Assembly (NCBI RefSeq): GCF_016735695.1
Contig: NZ_JAERQD010000007.1
Coordinates: forward strand, 1-64,000
Length of the DNA: 64,000 nt
Direction of reading: 5' to 3'
Origin: Microvirga zambiensis WSM3693
GTDB lineage: Bacteria > Pseudomonadota > Alphaproteobacteria > Rhizobiales > Beijerinckiaceae
Notes under the pieces: generated by a model
Databases searched by the model: none
The model's input: only the letters and a program-made list of their open reading frames with translations
Told to the model about the DNA's origin: nothing
Made by a program: the position numbers and the translations under genes
Part shown: positions 54,319-63,361 of the stretch, in pieces
Position numbering within the stretch: the first letter of the stretch is position 1
Layout of the letters: each line of letters starts with the position of its first letter

Positions 54319-55851
54319 TTACAACGGAATGTTGTCGTGCTTCTTCCACGGACGCTCGGTTTCCTTGTGCCGCAGCATCGCGAGTGCCCGCGCGATCCGC
54401 CGGCGTGTCGAATGCGGCATGATCACTTCATCGATATATCCGCGCTCGGCCGCCACGAAGGGCGACATGAAGCGGTCCTCGTATTCCTTTGTGCGCGCAG
54501 CGATTTTCTCCGCATCGCCGATATCTTGCCGGAAGATGATCTCCACCGCGCCCTTGGCGCCCATCACCGCGATCTGCGCGGTCGGCCACGCATAATTGAT
54601 GTCGCCGCCGATATGCTTTGACGCCATCACGTCATAGGCGCCGCCGAAGGCCTTTCGCGTGATCACCGTCACGAGAGGTACGGTCGCTTCCGAATAGGCG
54701 AAGAGCAGCTTGGCGCCGTGCTTGATCAGACCGCCATATTCCTGCGCCGTGCCCGGCAGGAAGCCCGGTACATCCTCGAAGGTGACGATCGGGATGTTGA
54801 AGGCATCGCAGAAGCGCACGAAGCGCGCCGCCTTGCGCGAGGCATCCGAGTCGAGCACGCCGGCGAGCACCATCGGCTGGTTGGCGACGAAGCCCACCGT
54901 GTGGCCCTCGATGCGTCCGAAGCCGGTGATGATGTTCCTGGCGTAAGCTTCCTGGATCTCGAAGAAATCGCCCTCGTCCACGACCTTCAGAATCAGCTCC
55001 TTCATGTCGTAGGGCTTGTTCGGATTGTCCGGAATCAAGGTGTCGAGGCTGTCGTCGGTGCGGTTGGGATCGTCGAAGCTCGGGATCTCCGGCACGCCGT
55101 CCATGTTGTTCGCCGGCAGGAAGTCGATCAGGCGGCGCACCTGCAGCAGCGCCTCGACATCGTTGTCATAGGCGCCATCGGCCACCGAGGATTTGCTGGT
55201 GTGGACCTTCGCCCCGCCGAGCTCCTCCGAAGTCACCGTCTCGTTGGTGACGGTCTTCACCACCTCGGGCCCGGTGACGAACATGTAGGAGCGGTCGCGC
55301 ACCATGAAGATGAAATCGGTCATGGCCGGCGAATAGACGTCGCCACCGGCGCAGGGCCCCATGATCACCGAGATCTGCGGGATGACGCCGGAGGCGATGA
55401 CATTCCGCTTGAACACCTCGCCGTAACCGCCGAGCGCCGCGACGCCTTCCTGGATACGCGCGCCGCCGGCATCGAACAGGCCGACGATGGGCGCGCGCAT
55501 CTTGAGCGCCATGTCCTGGATCTTGATGATCTTCTGGGCGTGCGCCTCGGACAGCGAACCGCCGAAGACGGTGAAGTCCTTGGCGAAGACGAAGACCGTG
55601 CGGCCGTTGACCGTGCCCCAGCCCGTGACGACGCCGTCGCCCGGGATCTTGACCTTCTCCATGCCGAAATCGCTCGAGCGGTGCTCGACGAACATGTCGA
55701 ACTCCTCGAAGGAGCCCTTGTCGAGCAGGAGTTCGATGCGCTCGCGAGCCGTCAGCTTGCCGCGGCCGTGCTGCGCCTCGATGCGCTTTTCGCCGCCGCC
55801 GAGGCGGGCCTGGGCGCGCCGCTCTTCGAGCCGTTCGAGGATATCTTTCAT
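54319..55851 (-). CDS. pccB: Propionyl-CoA carboxylase beta subunit
   Basis: 510 aa, usual length. Carboxyltransferase subunit forming methylmalonyl-CoA with PccA. Family motifs: [66 protein letters not shown] and [23 protein letters not shown] with [13 protein letters not shown]. The start at 55851 fits the domain start. pccA lies 6.3 kb away on the same strand. Confidence 0.96.
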   Translation of the reverse strand: MKDILERLEERRAQARLGGGEKRIEAQHGRGKLTARERIELLLDKGSFEEFDMFVEHRSSDFGMEKVKIPGDGVVTGWGTVNGRTVFVFAKDFTVFGGSLSEAHAQKIIKIQDMALKMRAPIVGLFDAGGARIQEGVAALGGYGEVFKRNVIASGVIPQISVIMGPCAGGDVYSPAMTDFIFMVRDRSYMFVTGPEVVKTVTNETVTSEELGGAKVHTSKSSVADGAYDNDVEALLQVRRLIDFLPANNMDGVPEIPSFDDPNRTDDSLDTLIPDNPNKPYDMKELILKVVDEGDFFEIQEAYARNIITGFGRIEGHTVGFVANQPMVLAGVLDSDASRKAARFVRFCDAFNIPIVTFEDVPGFLPGTAQEYGGLIKHGAKLLFAYSEATVPLVTVITRKAFGGAYDVMASKHIGGDINYAWPTAQIAVMGAKGAVEIIFRQDIGDAEKIAARTKEYEDRFMSPFVAAERGYIDEVIMPHSTRRRIARALAMLRHKETERPWKKHDNIPL

Positions 55852-56002
55852 GGCAGGTCCCTGTTCCGGGGGAATGATCCTCCGCTTAGCACAGCCGTGC
55901 GAACCCCAAAATCCCACTATGGACGTGTGCTCCACAGCACTTCACAGGTCGGTCTAAGAAGGATATCAGATAAACGTTATCACGTTTATGATGGGGCTGA
56001 CC

Positions 56003-56380
56003 ATGAACAAGACCACTTCCCTCGCGGCCGCCGCCGCCCTCCTGTCGCTCGCAACCGCCGGCTGCGCCAGCCGCTCGGAGGACGTCGCCGCATCCTATGT
56101 GTCGCCGACGATGTATGGCAGCTATAGCTGCCGTGAGCTGAGCGCCGAGGCGCAGCGCGTCAGCGCGGCTGCCGCCGTGGCCTCGGGCGCACAGGATTCG
56201 CAGGCTACGAAAGATGCGGTCGCGACGACGGCCGCCGTCGTCATCTTCTGGCCGGCCGCCTTCTTCGTCAGCGGCAACAATGCCCAGACCGCCGAACTCG
56301 CCCGTCTCAAGGGGCAGATGCAGGCCATCGAGGGTGCGTCCGTCCAGAAGAAGTGCGGAATCAATTTCCAGCGCGCCTAA
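56003..56380 (+). CDS. Small lipoprotein, unknown function
   Basis: 125 aa. Signal peptide with lipobox TAGC (cysteine near 21). Mature part has a short hydrophobic segment (TTAAVVIFWPAAFFVSG, about 75-92) that may be membrane-inserted. Two cysteines (YSCREL and KKCGINF) could pair. An ATG five codons earlier is possible. Divergent from pccB and followed by a terminator. Confidence 0.8.
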   Translation: MNKTTSLAAAAALLSLATAGCASRSEDVAASYVSPTMYGSYSCRELSAEAQRVSAAAAVASGAQDSQATKDAVATTAAVVIFWPAAFFVSGNNAQTAELARLKGQMQAIEGASVQKKCGINFQRA

Positions 56381-56403
56381 GATCCCAACCGACAGCATTC
56401 AAG

Positions 56404-56435
56404 GCCGTCGCTCCTCCCGGGTCGGCGGCTTTTTT
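56404..56435 (+). terminator. Intrinsic terminator of the lipoprotein gene
   Basis: gccgtcg / cggcggc stem (one G-T pair) with a 12-base loop, then TTTTTTATT; it lies 23 bases past the stop and reaches the end of the convergent ATP12-factor gene. Confidence 0.8.
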
Positions 56436-57216
56436 ATTCGGTGGCCAAGCGAAAAACCCGGGCGGCGGCTTTGAACTCGGCCTCACGACGGCGGCGGCGC
56501 TCCATGGCCTCGTAATCCTCGCCCCAGACGCTCTCCTGATAGAGCTCGTCCACATGGGCGGCGGCCCAGGCCGCGTCGGCATCCATCTGCTGCGCGGCAT
56601 GGGCGAGCGAGATCAGCACAGAACCGGACAGGGTGGTCATCACGTGGAGGGCGGCAAGGGCAAAGGGTGATTCGATCTGCTCGATGGCCCGGCGAATGGC
56701 CGCAACGGACTCCTCGGGCTGCGTCACATGCATCACCCCCTCGCCCAGGGAAAAGCGGGCGCCATGCACCTCTTTCGCCCAGTCGAGCACGGGGCTCCAG
56801 GCAGCATCCTGGGAGTGCGCGAGGCGCTCGGGCTCGGCGGCCCGATAATAAACCAGATCGGATCCGGCATAGCGGACGAGATCGTCGACCACCTCGGCCT
56901 GCCGCGGCGCAACGCCGTCGATGGCGGAATTGACGATGCGGGTTACCGGCATGGTCGAGGGATCGATCTCGCCGCCCTGCCCCCGCCATTCCTCGGCCAG
57001 CGCCTCGGCAAGACCTCGCGAAGGCACCGCCAGGTCCTGCTTGCTCGGGGTCTTCGCCGTTCGTCCATCCAGGGCGAGGAAGAACTTGCCGTCCCGCTCC
57101 TTTACGCCCGCATCCTTATAGAAGCGCTTCGGCAGGGTTGGCTTCATGCCGGCCTGGGCGGCCCGCATCGGATTGGGTTCTTCTTCGGATGGGAACCAGT
57201 CGCGTGGATCTGTCAT
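56434..57216 (-). CDS. ATP12-family ATP synthase assembly factor
   Basis: 260 aa. ATP12 chaperone helping assemble the F1 sector in alphaproteobacteria and mitochondria. The pattern LPKRFYKDAGVKERDGKFFLALDGRTAKTPSKQDLAVPSRGLAEALAEEW, then TMPVTRIVNSAIDG and YYRAAEPERLAHSQDAAWSPVLDWA, is typical. Starts 17 bases after the HAD gene stop. Confidence 0.93.
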   Translation of the reverse strand: MTDPRDWFPSEEEPNPMRAAQAGMKPTLPKRFYKDAGVKERDGKFFLALDGRTAKTPSKQDLAVPSRGLAEALAEEWRGQGGEIDPSTMPVTRIVNSAIDGVAPRQAEVVDDLVRYAGSDLVYYRAAEPERLAHSQDAAWSPVLDWAKEVHGARFSLGEGVMHVTQPEESVAAIRRAIEQIESPFALAALHVMTTLSGSVLISLAHAAQQMDADAAWAAAHVDELYQESVWGEDYEAMERRRRREAEFKAAARVFRLATE

Positions 57217-57233
57217 GGTCGGAAAATAGGGTT

Positions 57234-57926
57234 TCAGGCCGGGATCTGCGAGGGCAAAATCTGAATGGACCGGTCGAGGAAATCGTCCAGGACGGTCGCG
57301 AGTTCCGCGTAGGAATGGACGATGGCGCCTGCTCCCGCCTCGTTAAGCGCGCCTACCGGCTGGAAGCCCCAGGACACGCCGACGGACATGACCCCAGCGG
57401 CGCGGGCCATAGCCATGTCGAAACTCGAATCGCCGATCATCACCGTCTCATGCGGAGCGACTCCGGTTGCCCGCATCGCCTGGAGGATCATGCCGGGATG
57501 CGGCTTGGACGGCGCATCGTCGGCAGTCTGGATCGACGCGAAGACGCCATGCCATCCGAAGCTGTCGAGAATGCGCGCCACGCCCCGTTGCGAGTTGCCG
57601 GTGGCGATGCCGAGCGCCACCTCACGCCGATCCCGCAGCGCCGCGATGCATTCGCCCGCACCAGGAAACAGCGGCTCGGCATGAGCCGGGTCCCGCCGCA
57701 AGACGGCGGACACCTCTCTGTAGGTGGCGACCAGATCGGCAATCGGCGCTTTCGGCCCCGCCAGAGCCGTAAAGGCCTCGGCGAGCGACAGTCCGACGAT
57801 GGACAGCGCCCGCTCGCGGCTTGGGGGCTCCAGTCCATGGGCGGCGAAGGTCGCCTGCTGGGCCGCGACGATGATGTTCTGGCTGTCGACGAGCGTTCCG
57901 TCGACATCGAAAAGAACGAGCTTCAA
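57234..57926 (-). CDS. HAD-family phosphatase, phosphoglycolate phosphatase-like
   Basis: 230 aa. HAD motif I DVDGTLVDS with nucleophile Asp, motif II ATGN, motif III lysine KPHPGM, motif IV GDSSFDM. The alpha-helical cap fits the phosphoglycolate phosphatase (Gph-like) group. No ATG is available: the start is TTG at 57926 behind GGGAAAG. Forms a small operon with the ATP12 factor. Confidence 0.9.
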   Translation of the reverse strand: MKLVLFDVDGTLVDSQNIIVAAQQATFAAHGLEPPSRERALSIVGLSLAEAFTALAGPKAPIADLVATYREVSAVLRRDPAHAEPLFPGAGECIAALRDRREVALGIATGNSQRGVARILDSFGWHGVFASIQTADDAPSKPHPGMILQAMRATGVAPHETVMIGDSSFDMAMARAAGVMSVGVSWGFQPVGALNEAGAGAIVHSYAELATVLDDFLDRSIQILPSQIPA

Positions 57927-57950
57927 GGATCTTTCCCGGTTAGGCGGCTG

Positions 57951-58076
57951 TTAGCTCTTCGGTTTGTCGGCGTGGCAGAATTGCGGAGCGTTCATGCTCC
58001 AGTTGCCGCACTTGTCGCAGGCCGTGGCCAGAAGGCCCAGACAGACGACGACGGCGACACGAGTGATGCGTTGCAT
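57951..58076 (-). CDS. Very small cysteine-rich lipoprotein (41 aa)
   Basis: 41 aa. Signal peptide RITRVAVVVCLGLLATAC with a clear lipobox (LATAC), then a 20-residue mature region (DKCGNWSMNAPQFCHADKPKS) with two more cysteines. AAGGGGGC stands eight bases before the ATG. Sits 24 bases upstream of the HAD gene on the same strand and may share its transcript. Function unknown. Confidence 0.75.
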   Translation of the reverse strand: MQRITRVAVVVCLGLLATACDKCGNWSMNAPQFCHADKPKS

Positions 58077-58245
58077 GATGGAAGCCCCCTTGTTGCGCGC
58101 ACCATAGGCAAGTTTCCCGTCATCGGCCAGAACCTGCGACCGGAAACCGCCCGCCCCTCGCGGTTTTTTCGGGGCATGGGTCTATCTTCGCAACGGATGC
58201 TGCGGATAGGATCTTACTGCCGTATAGGATGGGCCAGAACAATAG

Positions 58246-59796
58246 ATGAGAACGACTGAGCCCTTGGATCCGGATGTCCTGCTGCACAGGATAGCCGAAT
58301 TGGAGCGGGAAAACTTTCGGCTCCGGGAGCGAGCCGGCGACGGCGTTTCAGCCCTGCCCTCAGACCCGGCGATAGAAGGCTCCAACGACAACGAGTGGCC
58401 GCGCCGCGTAGGCGAGGAGAAGCTCCGGCAGATCGCGGATCATCTGCCCGCCCTCGTCGCCTATGTGGACGCGGATCAGCGCTACCGGTTCAACAACCGC
58501 GCCTACGAGACCTGGATCGGGCAGAGTCCGGAAAGCCTGTACGGACGTACCCTGTGGGAGGCTGTCGGCATCCCGGCCTATGAACGGACGAGGCCCTATA
58601 TCGAAGCTGCTCTCTCGGGCGAGAGGACAGGTCATGAATGGTGGGCCCCGTTCCGGTCGGGCATGCGGTATGTGAAATCCGACTACATTCCGGATCGCAG
58701 CGAAGATGGGACCGTCATCGGCTTCTACGTGCTTGCTGCGGATCTTTCCGAATCCAAGCTGTCTCAGGCTGCTCTTGCCAAGAGCGAAACCCGGCTGCGC
58801 CTTGCCATCGACGCCGGGCGCATGGCCGTCTGGGAGGTGGAGACCGCGACCGAGCGGGTGACGGTGTCGCCGGAGCTGAACCGGCTGCTGGGACTTCCAC
58901 CGGATGCGGCTCCGTCCATGGACGAAATCCGGGCGCGCTATTATCCGGGCGAGCGGGAGCGCATCCGCGCCGTTGTCATGGAGGCCCTTGCCCGCGGCGA
59001 GAGCCACATCGAATCCGAACTGCGGATCCTCTGGCGCGACGGGTCCATCCATTGGCTCCTGCTTCGCGCCGAACTCCAGGACATCACGGACGGAATTCCC
59101 GCCCGAACCCTCGGTGTCGCGCTCGACATCACGGAGATGAAGAAGGCGGAGGAGCACCAGCAGCTCCTCATCAACGAGCTCAACCACCGTGTGAAGAATA
59201 CGCTGGCGACTGTGCAATCCATTGCTTCCCAAAGCCTGCGCAACGCGGGGTCCACGGTCGAGGCTCGCGAAGCGATGGAGGGGCGGCTGTTCGCGCTCTC
59301 GCGGGCGCATGACGTGCTGACCCGGGAGAACTGGGGCGGAGCTTTCCTGCACGAGGTCATTCAGGAAGCCATCGCACCGTTTCAGAGCGATGGCGGCGAG
59401 CGCTTCGATGTCGGGGGCCCCGAGATACGTCTGCCGCCGCGTGTCGCCCTGGCCATCGCCATGGCACTGCAGGAGCTCGGGACGAACGCGGTCAAATACG
59501 GTGCTCTGCGCAACGAACCCGGTCGCGTCGCAATCACCTGGTCGGTGACGCCGCAAGCCGGCAGCACGCGGCTGCGAATGGTCTGGGAGGAGAAGGCCGG
59601 CCCGCCCGTGGTGGAGCCGAGCCGGAGAGGTTTCGGCACACGGCTGATCGAGCGCAGCCTCGCTCAGGAGCTCGACGGCGTCGTCTCCATCCTTTTCGCA
59701 CCCGGCGGGGTGGTCTGCACGATCGATGCCCCCGTCTCCCCTCGGATGAATCCGAGGGGAGACGGGGTGGCGTCTGACCAGCGAGCCGGGCCTTAA
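58246..59796 (+). CDS. PAS-PAS sensor histidine kinase, HWE family
   Basis: 516 aa, no membrane segment. PAS domains at about 58-170 and 178-298, then the HWE core with phospho-acceptor H314 (INELNHRVKNTLATVQ), N-box QELGTNAVKYGA and RRGFGTRLIE. A short coiled coil (IAELERENFRLRERA) starts the protein. The last 20 or so codons run through a perfect hairpin (59730-59767), and the stop overlaps the stop of the convergent ftsH-like gene by 3 bases. No partner response regulator nearby. Confidence 0.92.
   Translation: MRTTEPLDPDVLLHRIAELERENFRLRERAGDGVSALPSDPAIEGSNDNEWPRRVGEEKLRQIADHLPALVAYVDADQRYRFNNRAYETWIGQSPESLYGRTLWEAVGIPAYERTRPYIEAALSGERTGHEWWAPFRSGMRYVKSDYIPDRSEDGTVIGFYVLAADLSESKLSQAALAKSETRLRLAIDAGRMAVWEVETATERVTVSPELNRLLGLPPDAAPSMDEIRARYYPGERERIRAVVMEALARGESHIESELRILWRDGSIHWLLLRAELQDITDGIPARTLGVALDITEMKKAEEHQQLLINELNHRVKNTLATVQSIASQSLRNAGSTVEAREAMEGRLFALSRAHDVLTRENWGGAFLHEVIQEAIAPFQSDGGERFDVGGPEIRLPPRVALAIAMALQELGTNAVKYGALRNEPGRVAITWSVTPQAGSTRLRMVWEEKAGPPVVEPSRRGFGTRLIERSLAQELDGVVSILFAPGGVVCTIDAPVSPRMNPRGDGVASDQRAGP
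59730..59767. terminator. Perfect 17-bp hairpin inside the kinase gene end
   Basis: Arms 59730-59746 and 59751-59767 with a TGAA tetraloop, GC-rich, lying 27 bases before the kinase stop. It may act as a terminator for both convergent genes despite being coding. No T-run on either side. Confidence 0.6.
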
Positions 59797-61580
59797 GCGG
59801 CAAGCCTGTCCTGCTGCCGCGCGACGATGTCTCGAACCTCGTCGCCCTCGATGGTCTCGTGATCGAGAAGCGCCTCGGTCAGAGCGTCGAGCGCGTCGCG
59901 GTTGTCCTCGATGCAGGCCTTCGCGGCCGCGTACATCTCGTCGATGATGCGGCGTATCTCCTGCTCGACCTCGCGCGGCAGGCTGTCGCCCGAATGCGCG
60001 ACCCGGACCATGCCGATGGCCGGGCTCATGCCCCACTCGGTCACCATCTTGGTGACGATGTTGGTGGCGTGGGCGATGTCGCTCGCGGCCCCCGTCGTCA
60101 CTTTCTTAGGCCCGAACACGACCTCCTCGGCGGCACGGCCGCCCATGGCGACGATCAGATCGGCCTCGAGCTTTTCCACCGGGATGCAGAACCGGTCGTG
60201 CTCCGGCAGCCGCATGACGAGGCCGAGCGCCTGGCCGTGCGGGATGATGGTGGCGCTGTGCACCTTGTCGGAAGCCGGCAGGAGGCAGGCGCAGAGGGCA
60301 TGACCCGCCTCATGGACGGCGACCAGCCGACGCTCGTCGTCAGAGATGACGAGCGAACGCCGCTCGAGACCCATGATGATCTTGTTGCGGGCCGCCTCCA
60401 GATGATCGCGGCCGACCTCCCCGACGCCCTCGCGCGCCGCGAAGATCGCAGCTTCATTGAGGAGGTTGCCCAGATCGGCGCCGGAGAACCCCGGCGTTCC
60501 CTTGGCGATGGAGGCAAGGCTGACGCCTTCGGCCAGCTTCACGTTGCGGGCATGTACGTTGAGGATCGCCTCGCGGCCGCTGATATCGGGGAGACCGATA
60601 TGGACCTGACGGTCGAAGCGGCCGGGACGCAGAAGAGCGGGGTCCAGCACATCGACGCGGTTCGTGGCGCCGATGACGATCACGCCGGCGGTGGTGTTGA
60701 AGCCGTCCATCTCGACCAGAAGCTGGTTCAGCGTCGCCTCGAATTCGCGATCGGCCGCCGAGCCTCCGCCGCCGCGCTTGCGGCCGATGGCATCGATCTC
60801 GTCGATGAAGATCAGGCAGGGAGCCTTCTTCCGGGCCTGCTCGAAGAGCTTCGAGACACGGCCCTTGGCGATGCCGATCAGGGGTGCGGAGAAGTCGCTG
60901 CCCGAGACCGCCATGAACGAGACACCGGCCTCGCCGGCGAGCGCCTTGGCGATCAGGGTCTTGCCGGTTCCGGGCGGCCCGACCATCAGCAGTCCGCGCG
61001 GAATGCGGGCGCCGACCCGCGTGAAGGCGTCGGCATCCTTGAGGAAGGCGATCACCTCCTGCAATTCTCCCTTGGCCTCCTCCTGACCGGCGACATCGTC
61101 GAAGCGGTTCGGGATGCTGCGCACCACGCGCGGCCAGCGGGCGCCCGGCTTGAAATCGGTCTGGATGGCCAGCATCGCCAACACGGCGACCACCAGGATC
61201 AGCGGCCCCAGGATCCCGGCAATATGAGCGGCGTCGAAGCCGGGCTTCTTGAAGTCCACCTCGGCACCAGCGGCAGTGATCCGCTCGATGTAATCGGCGC
61301 TCACCAGCCCGTTCGGCATCCGGACGAAGACTTCCCTGTCGCCCATCGAGACGGAAAGGCCGCCGCTTTCGATCAGGACCTTCTGGACCTTCTTGTCGGA
61401 AAGCTCGCGCGTGAAGTCCGAATAGGAAATCTCGCTGACGGGCTCGGCCAGCAGGCGAGGCCCCATGAACACGGCTGCTGCGACGAGCAAGGCGAGGATC
61501 GCGGACGAAATTGCCACGCTTTTCTTGGTCAGGTGCCTTCTTGCTTTTTCGAGAACGTTGGTCACAGGCGGCGCCCCCAT
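59793..61580 (-). CDS. ftsH: FtsH-family AAA+ membrane metalloprotease, second paralogue type
   Basis: 595 aa. N-terminal helix (about 23-40), a periplasmic domain, a second helix (121-139), AAA domain with Walker A GPPGTGKT (201-208), Walker B LIFIDEID, second region of homology, then zinc site HEAGH (423-427). Pore loop 1 reads APLIGIAKGRV where canonical FtsH has EMFVGVGASRV: the aromatic is a leucine. It is also shorter than housekeeping FtsH and lacks its context (tilS, glmM), so it is probably a specialised paralogue. Confidence 0.9.
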   Translation of the reverse strand: MGAPPVTNVLEKARRHLTKKSVAISSAILALLVAAAVFMGPRLLAEPVSEISYSDFTRELSDKKVQKVLIESGGLSVSMGDREVFVRMPNGLVSADYIERITAAGAEVDFKKPGFDAAHIAGILGPLILVVAVLAMLAIQTDFKPGARWPRVVRSIPNRFDDVAGQEEAKGELQEVIAFLKDADAFTRVGARIPRGLLMVGPPGTGKTLIAKALAGEAGVSFMAVSGSDFSAPLIGIAKGRVSKLFEQARKKAPCLIFIDEIDAIGRKRGGGGSAADREFEATLNQLLVEMDGFNTTAGVIVIGATNRVDVLDPALLRPGRFDRQVHIGLPDISGREAILNVHARNVKLAEGVSLASIAKGTPGFSGADLGNLLNEAAIFAAREGVGEVGRDHLEAARNKIIMGLERRSLVISDDERRLVAVHEAGHALCACLLPASDKVHSATIIPHGQALGLVMRLPEHDRFCIPVEKLEADLIVAMGGRAAEEVVFGPKKVTTGAASDIAHATNIVTKMVTEWGMSPAIGMVRVAHSGDSLPREVEQEIRRIIDEMYAAAKACIEDNRDALDALTEALLDHETIEGDEVRDIVARQQDRLAA

Positions 61581-61684
61581 AGCGCGGTTCGGAGTTTTTT
61601 GGAGGAGCCGCTGTTTAGTCTATTTTGACGCAGTCCGCAGTACGGCGAATGGGCACACCCACCGAATGGATAGGTGCGGATGCC

Positions 61685-61740
61685 TAGAGTTGCCGCGCTT
61701 TTGAAGGCGAACCGGATCCACCTCGCCGAAAAGCGCTCTA
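61685..61740. repeat. TAGAGC-type palindromic repeat, copy 3
   Basis: Outer arms gcgctttt / aaaagcgc, inner arms ggcga / tcgcc around a GGATCC centre. On the minus strand the element begins TAGAGC, and that TAG is the stop codon of the GNAT gene. Confidence 0.8.
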
Positions 61741-62013
61741 GTTGAGCAGATCGCGATATTCTTTGTGGCGCTTGATCCAGGCCCATGCATAGCCGCAGAG
61801 CGGCGTGATCTTGAGACCCTCGGAGCGCGCGATCTCCGCAACGCCCTTCATCAATTCGCCGGCAGCCCCGGTGCCGCGCAGCGGGATCGCCGCCTCCACA
61901 TGCCGGATCACGAGATCGGATCCGCGCCTCTCGTAATTGGCGAAGGCGATATGCCCGTTTCTCTCCAGCTCGAACCGACGATGGGCGGCGTTGTCGCGGA
62001 CGGTATCGTTCAT
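61738..62013 (-). CDS. GNAT-family N-acetyltransferase, short (NATD1/COG2388-like)
   Basis: 91 aa. Minimal GNAT fold: VIRHVEAAIPLRGTGAAGELMKGV contains the acetyl-CoA-binding R-x-x-G-x-G/A motif, and PLCGYAWAWIKRHKEY is the conserved tail of this small group. Its TAG stop is provided by a palindromic repeat. Substrate unknown. Confidence 0.88.
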   Translation of the reverse strand: MNDTVRDNAAHRRFELERNGHIAFANYERRGSDLVIRHVEAAIPLRGTGAAGELMKGVAEIARSEGLKITPLCGYAWAWIKRHKEYRDLLN

Positions 62014-62093
62014 GCCTCAACTCGCTGACGGAACCTGTCGAAGACCAACGTGGTGTCGCAACCTGCGTTCCGCCATAGTCAAGCTTCGCTCAG

Positions 62094-62684
62094 CTAAAGA
62101 GCAGCCATCCGCCGCTCCAACCCCGCCTTCACCGCAGGCCACTCGTCACGGACGATGCTGTAGGTCGCCGTGTCGCGGATATGCCCGTCGGGCATGATCA
62201 TATGATGCCGCAGGATGCCGTCGAGCTTGGCGCCGAGGCGCTCGATGGCGGCACGGGACTGGTCGTTGCCGGCATGGGTCCGGATCTCGACGGAAATGCA
62301 GCCCAGCGTCTCGAAGGCATGCCGCAGCATGAGGAACTTGGCGTGGGTGTTGACGAAGGTCCGCTGCCAGGACCTGGCGATCCAGGTGGTCCCGATCTCG
62401 ACCCGGTGATTGGCGGCATCGATGTTCATGAACCGGGTCGAGCCGACGACTTGGTTGCCCTCATTCACCACAGTTGCGAAGGGAAGCGCGAGACCGGCCG
62501 CCTGGAGCTTGAGGGCCGACTCGACATAGGCTTCGAAACCTTCCGGCCGGGGCACGGTGGTCGTCTTTTTCACCCAAAGCTCGCCATCGCTCGCCGCCTT
62601 CGCGAGCGCCGGGACCTCGGCGAGGCTCAAGGGCCTCAACGTCAGAAGGTCCGTCGAGAGGGTCACGGGCTCGATGTGCAGCAT
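62094..62684 (-). CDS. GNAT-family N-acetyltransferase, RimJ/RimL-like
   Basis: 196 aa. The order TLRPLSLAEVPAL, VVGSTRFMNIDAANHRVEIGTTWIARSWQRTFVNTHAKFLMLRHAFETLGCISVEIRTHAGNDQSRAAIERLGA follows the RimJ/RimL acetyltransferase group; the acetyl-CoA loop is degenerate (SWQRTFVN) as usual there. Probably acetylates a protein N-terminus or amine. Confidence 0.88.
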   Translation of the reverse strand: MLHIEPVTLSTDLLTLRPLSLAEVPALAKAASDGELWVKKTTTVPRPEGFEAYVESALKLQAAGLALPFATVVNEGNQVVGSTRFMNIDAANHRVEIGTTWIARSWQRTFVNTHAKFLMLRHAFETLGCISVEIRTHAGNDQSRAAIERLGAKLDGILRHHMIMPDGHIRDTATYSIVRDEWPAVKAGLERRMAAL

Positions 62685-62807
62685 GATGGGAGTGCCTTTT
62701 CCGATCTGCCGCTTTGTCCCCTATTCTCGCTCTATCCGCAACGGCCATGGACTGCCCTCAGGAGGCCTTGAGCCTCCTGATGTGGATATCCGCGATAGGC
62801 CTGACCC

Positions 62808-63269
62808 TCAGCTCAGAAGATAGACGAGGCCGGGCAGGCTGACCGCCAGGACCGCGAGCGTCCAGGCTCCCACCGCCGATTCCCAGGCGACGTTGCCCGT
62901 GGCGTTCCGCAATCGTTGTGCGCAGGTGCCGGCATCCATCGTCCGGCCGCTCAGGCACGAGCAGAGCGCGTAATGCGCCTGGCCATCGGACAGCGCGAAG
63001 TAGCGCATGGCATCGCCGAGCCGGTCGCTCGCCAAGCCGTCCGCACGCAGGATCGGATCGTCATAGGCAACGGTCAGCGGGGAATTGTCTTCGCGGACCA
63101 GAGCCCTTTCGGCCGGGGGCTTGTATTCGATCTCCCCGAGGGAATTCAGGCGGCGCTTCGGATCGGCTTCGAGCAGGTCGATCCAGCGCTGGAGGCGTTC
63201 CTCGCGGGACAGAGGTCTCGGCTGAACGTCGGCGACACTGCGGAGCTGATCAAGATGCTTGTGTTCCAT
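62808..63269 (-). CDS. Hypothetical protein with C-terminal membrane anchor
   Basis: 153 aa. Cytoplasmic-looking N-terminal part (LSREERLQRWIDLLEADPKRRLNSLGEIEY), a central region with two cysteines (HYALCSCLSG), and a single hydrophobic C-terminal helix (AVGAWTLAVLAVSLPGLVYLL). Tail-anchored topology. GGAGGAG before the ATG is strong. Family not recognised. Confidence 0.75.
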   Translation of the reverse strand: MEHKHLDQLRSVADVQPRPLSREERLQRWIDLLEADPKRRLNSLGEIEYKPPAERALVREDNSPLTVAYDDPILRADGLASDRLGDAMRYFALSDGQAHYALCSCLSGRTMDAGTCAQRLRNATGNVAWESAVGAWTLAVLAVSLPGLVYLLS

Positions 63270-63361
63270 CGATCTCCTCCTTGCTCTGTGAGCACCACGA
63301 TGCTGCGCGTGATGCGCGGCGAAAGTGCGACAGGAAGATTGGGCGATGGAGGTAGCCGAAA

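Noticed and set aside
58360-60036. 558-codon minus-strand open frame
   Set aside because: Antisense to the PAS-PAS kinase and overlapping ftsH in another frame.
59859-61628. 589-codon plus-strand open frame
   Set aside because: Antisense to the ftsH-like gene; no recognisable domain.
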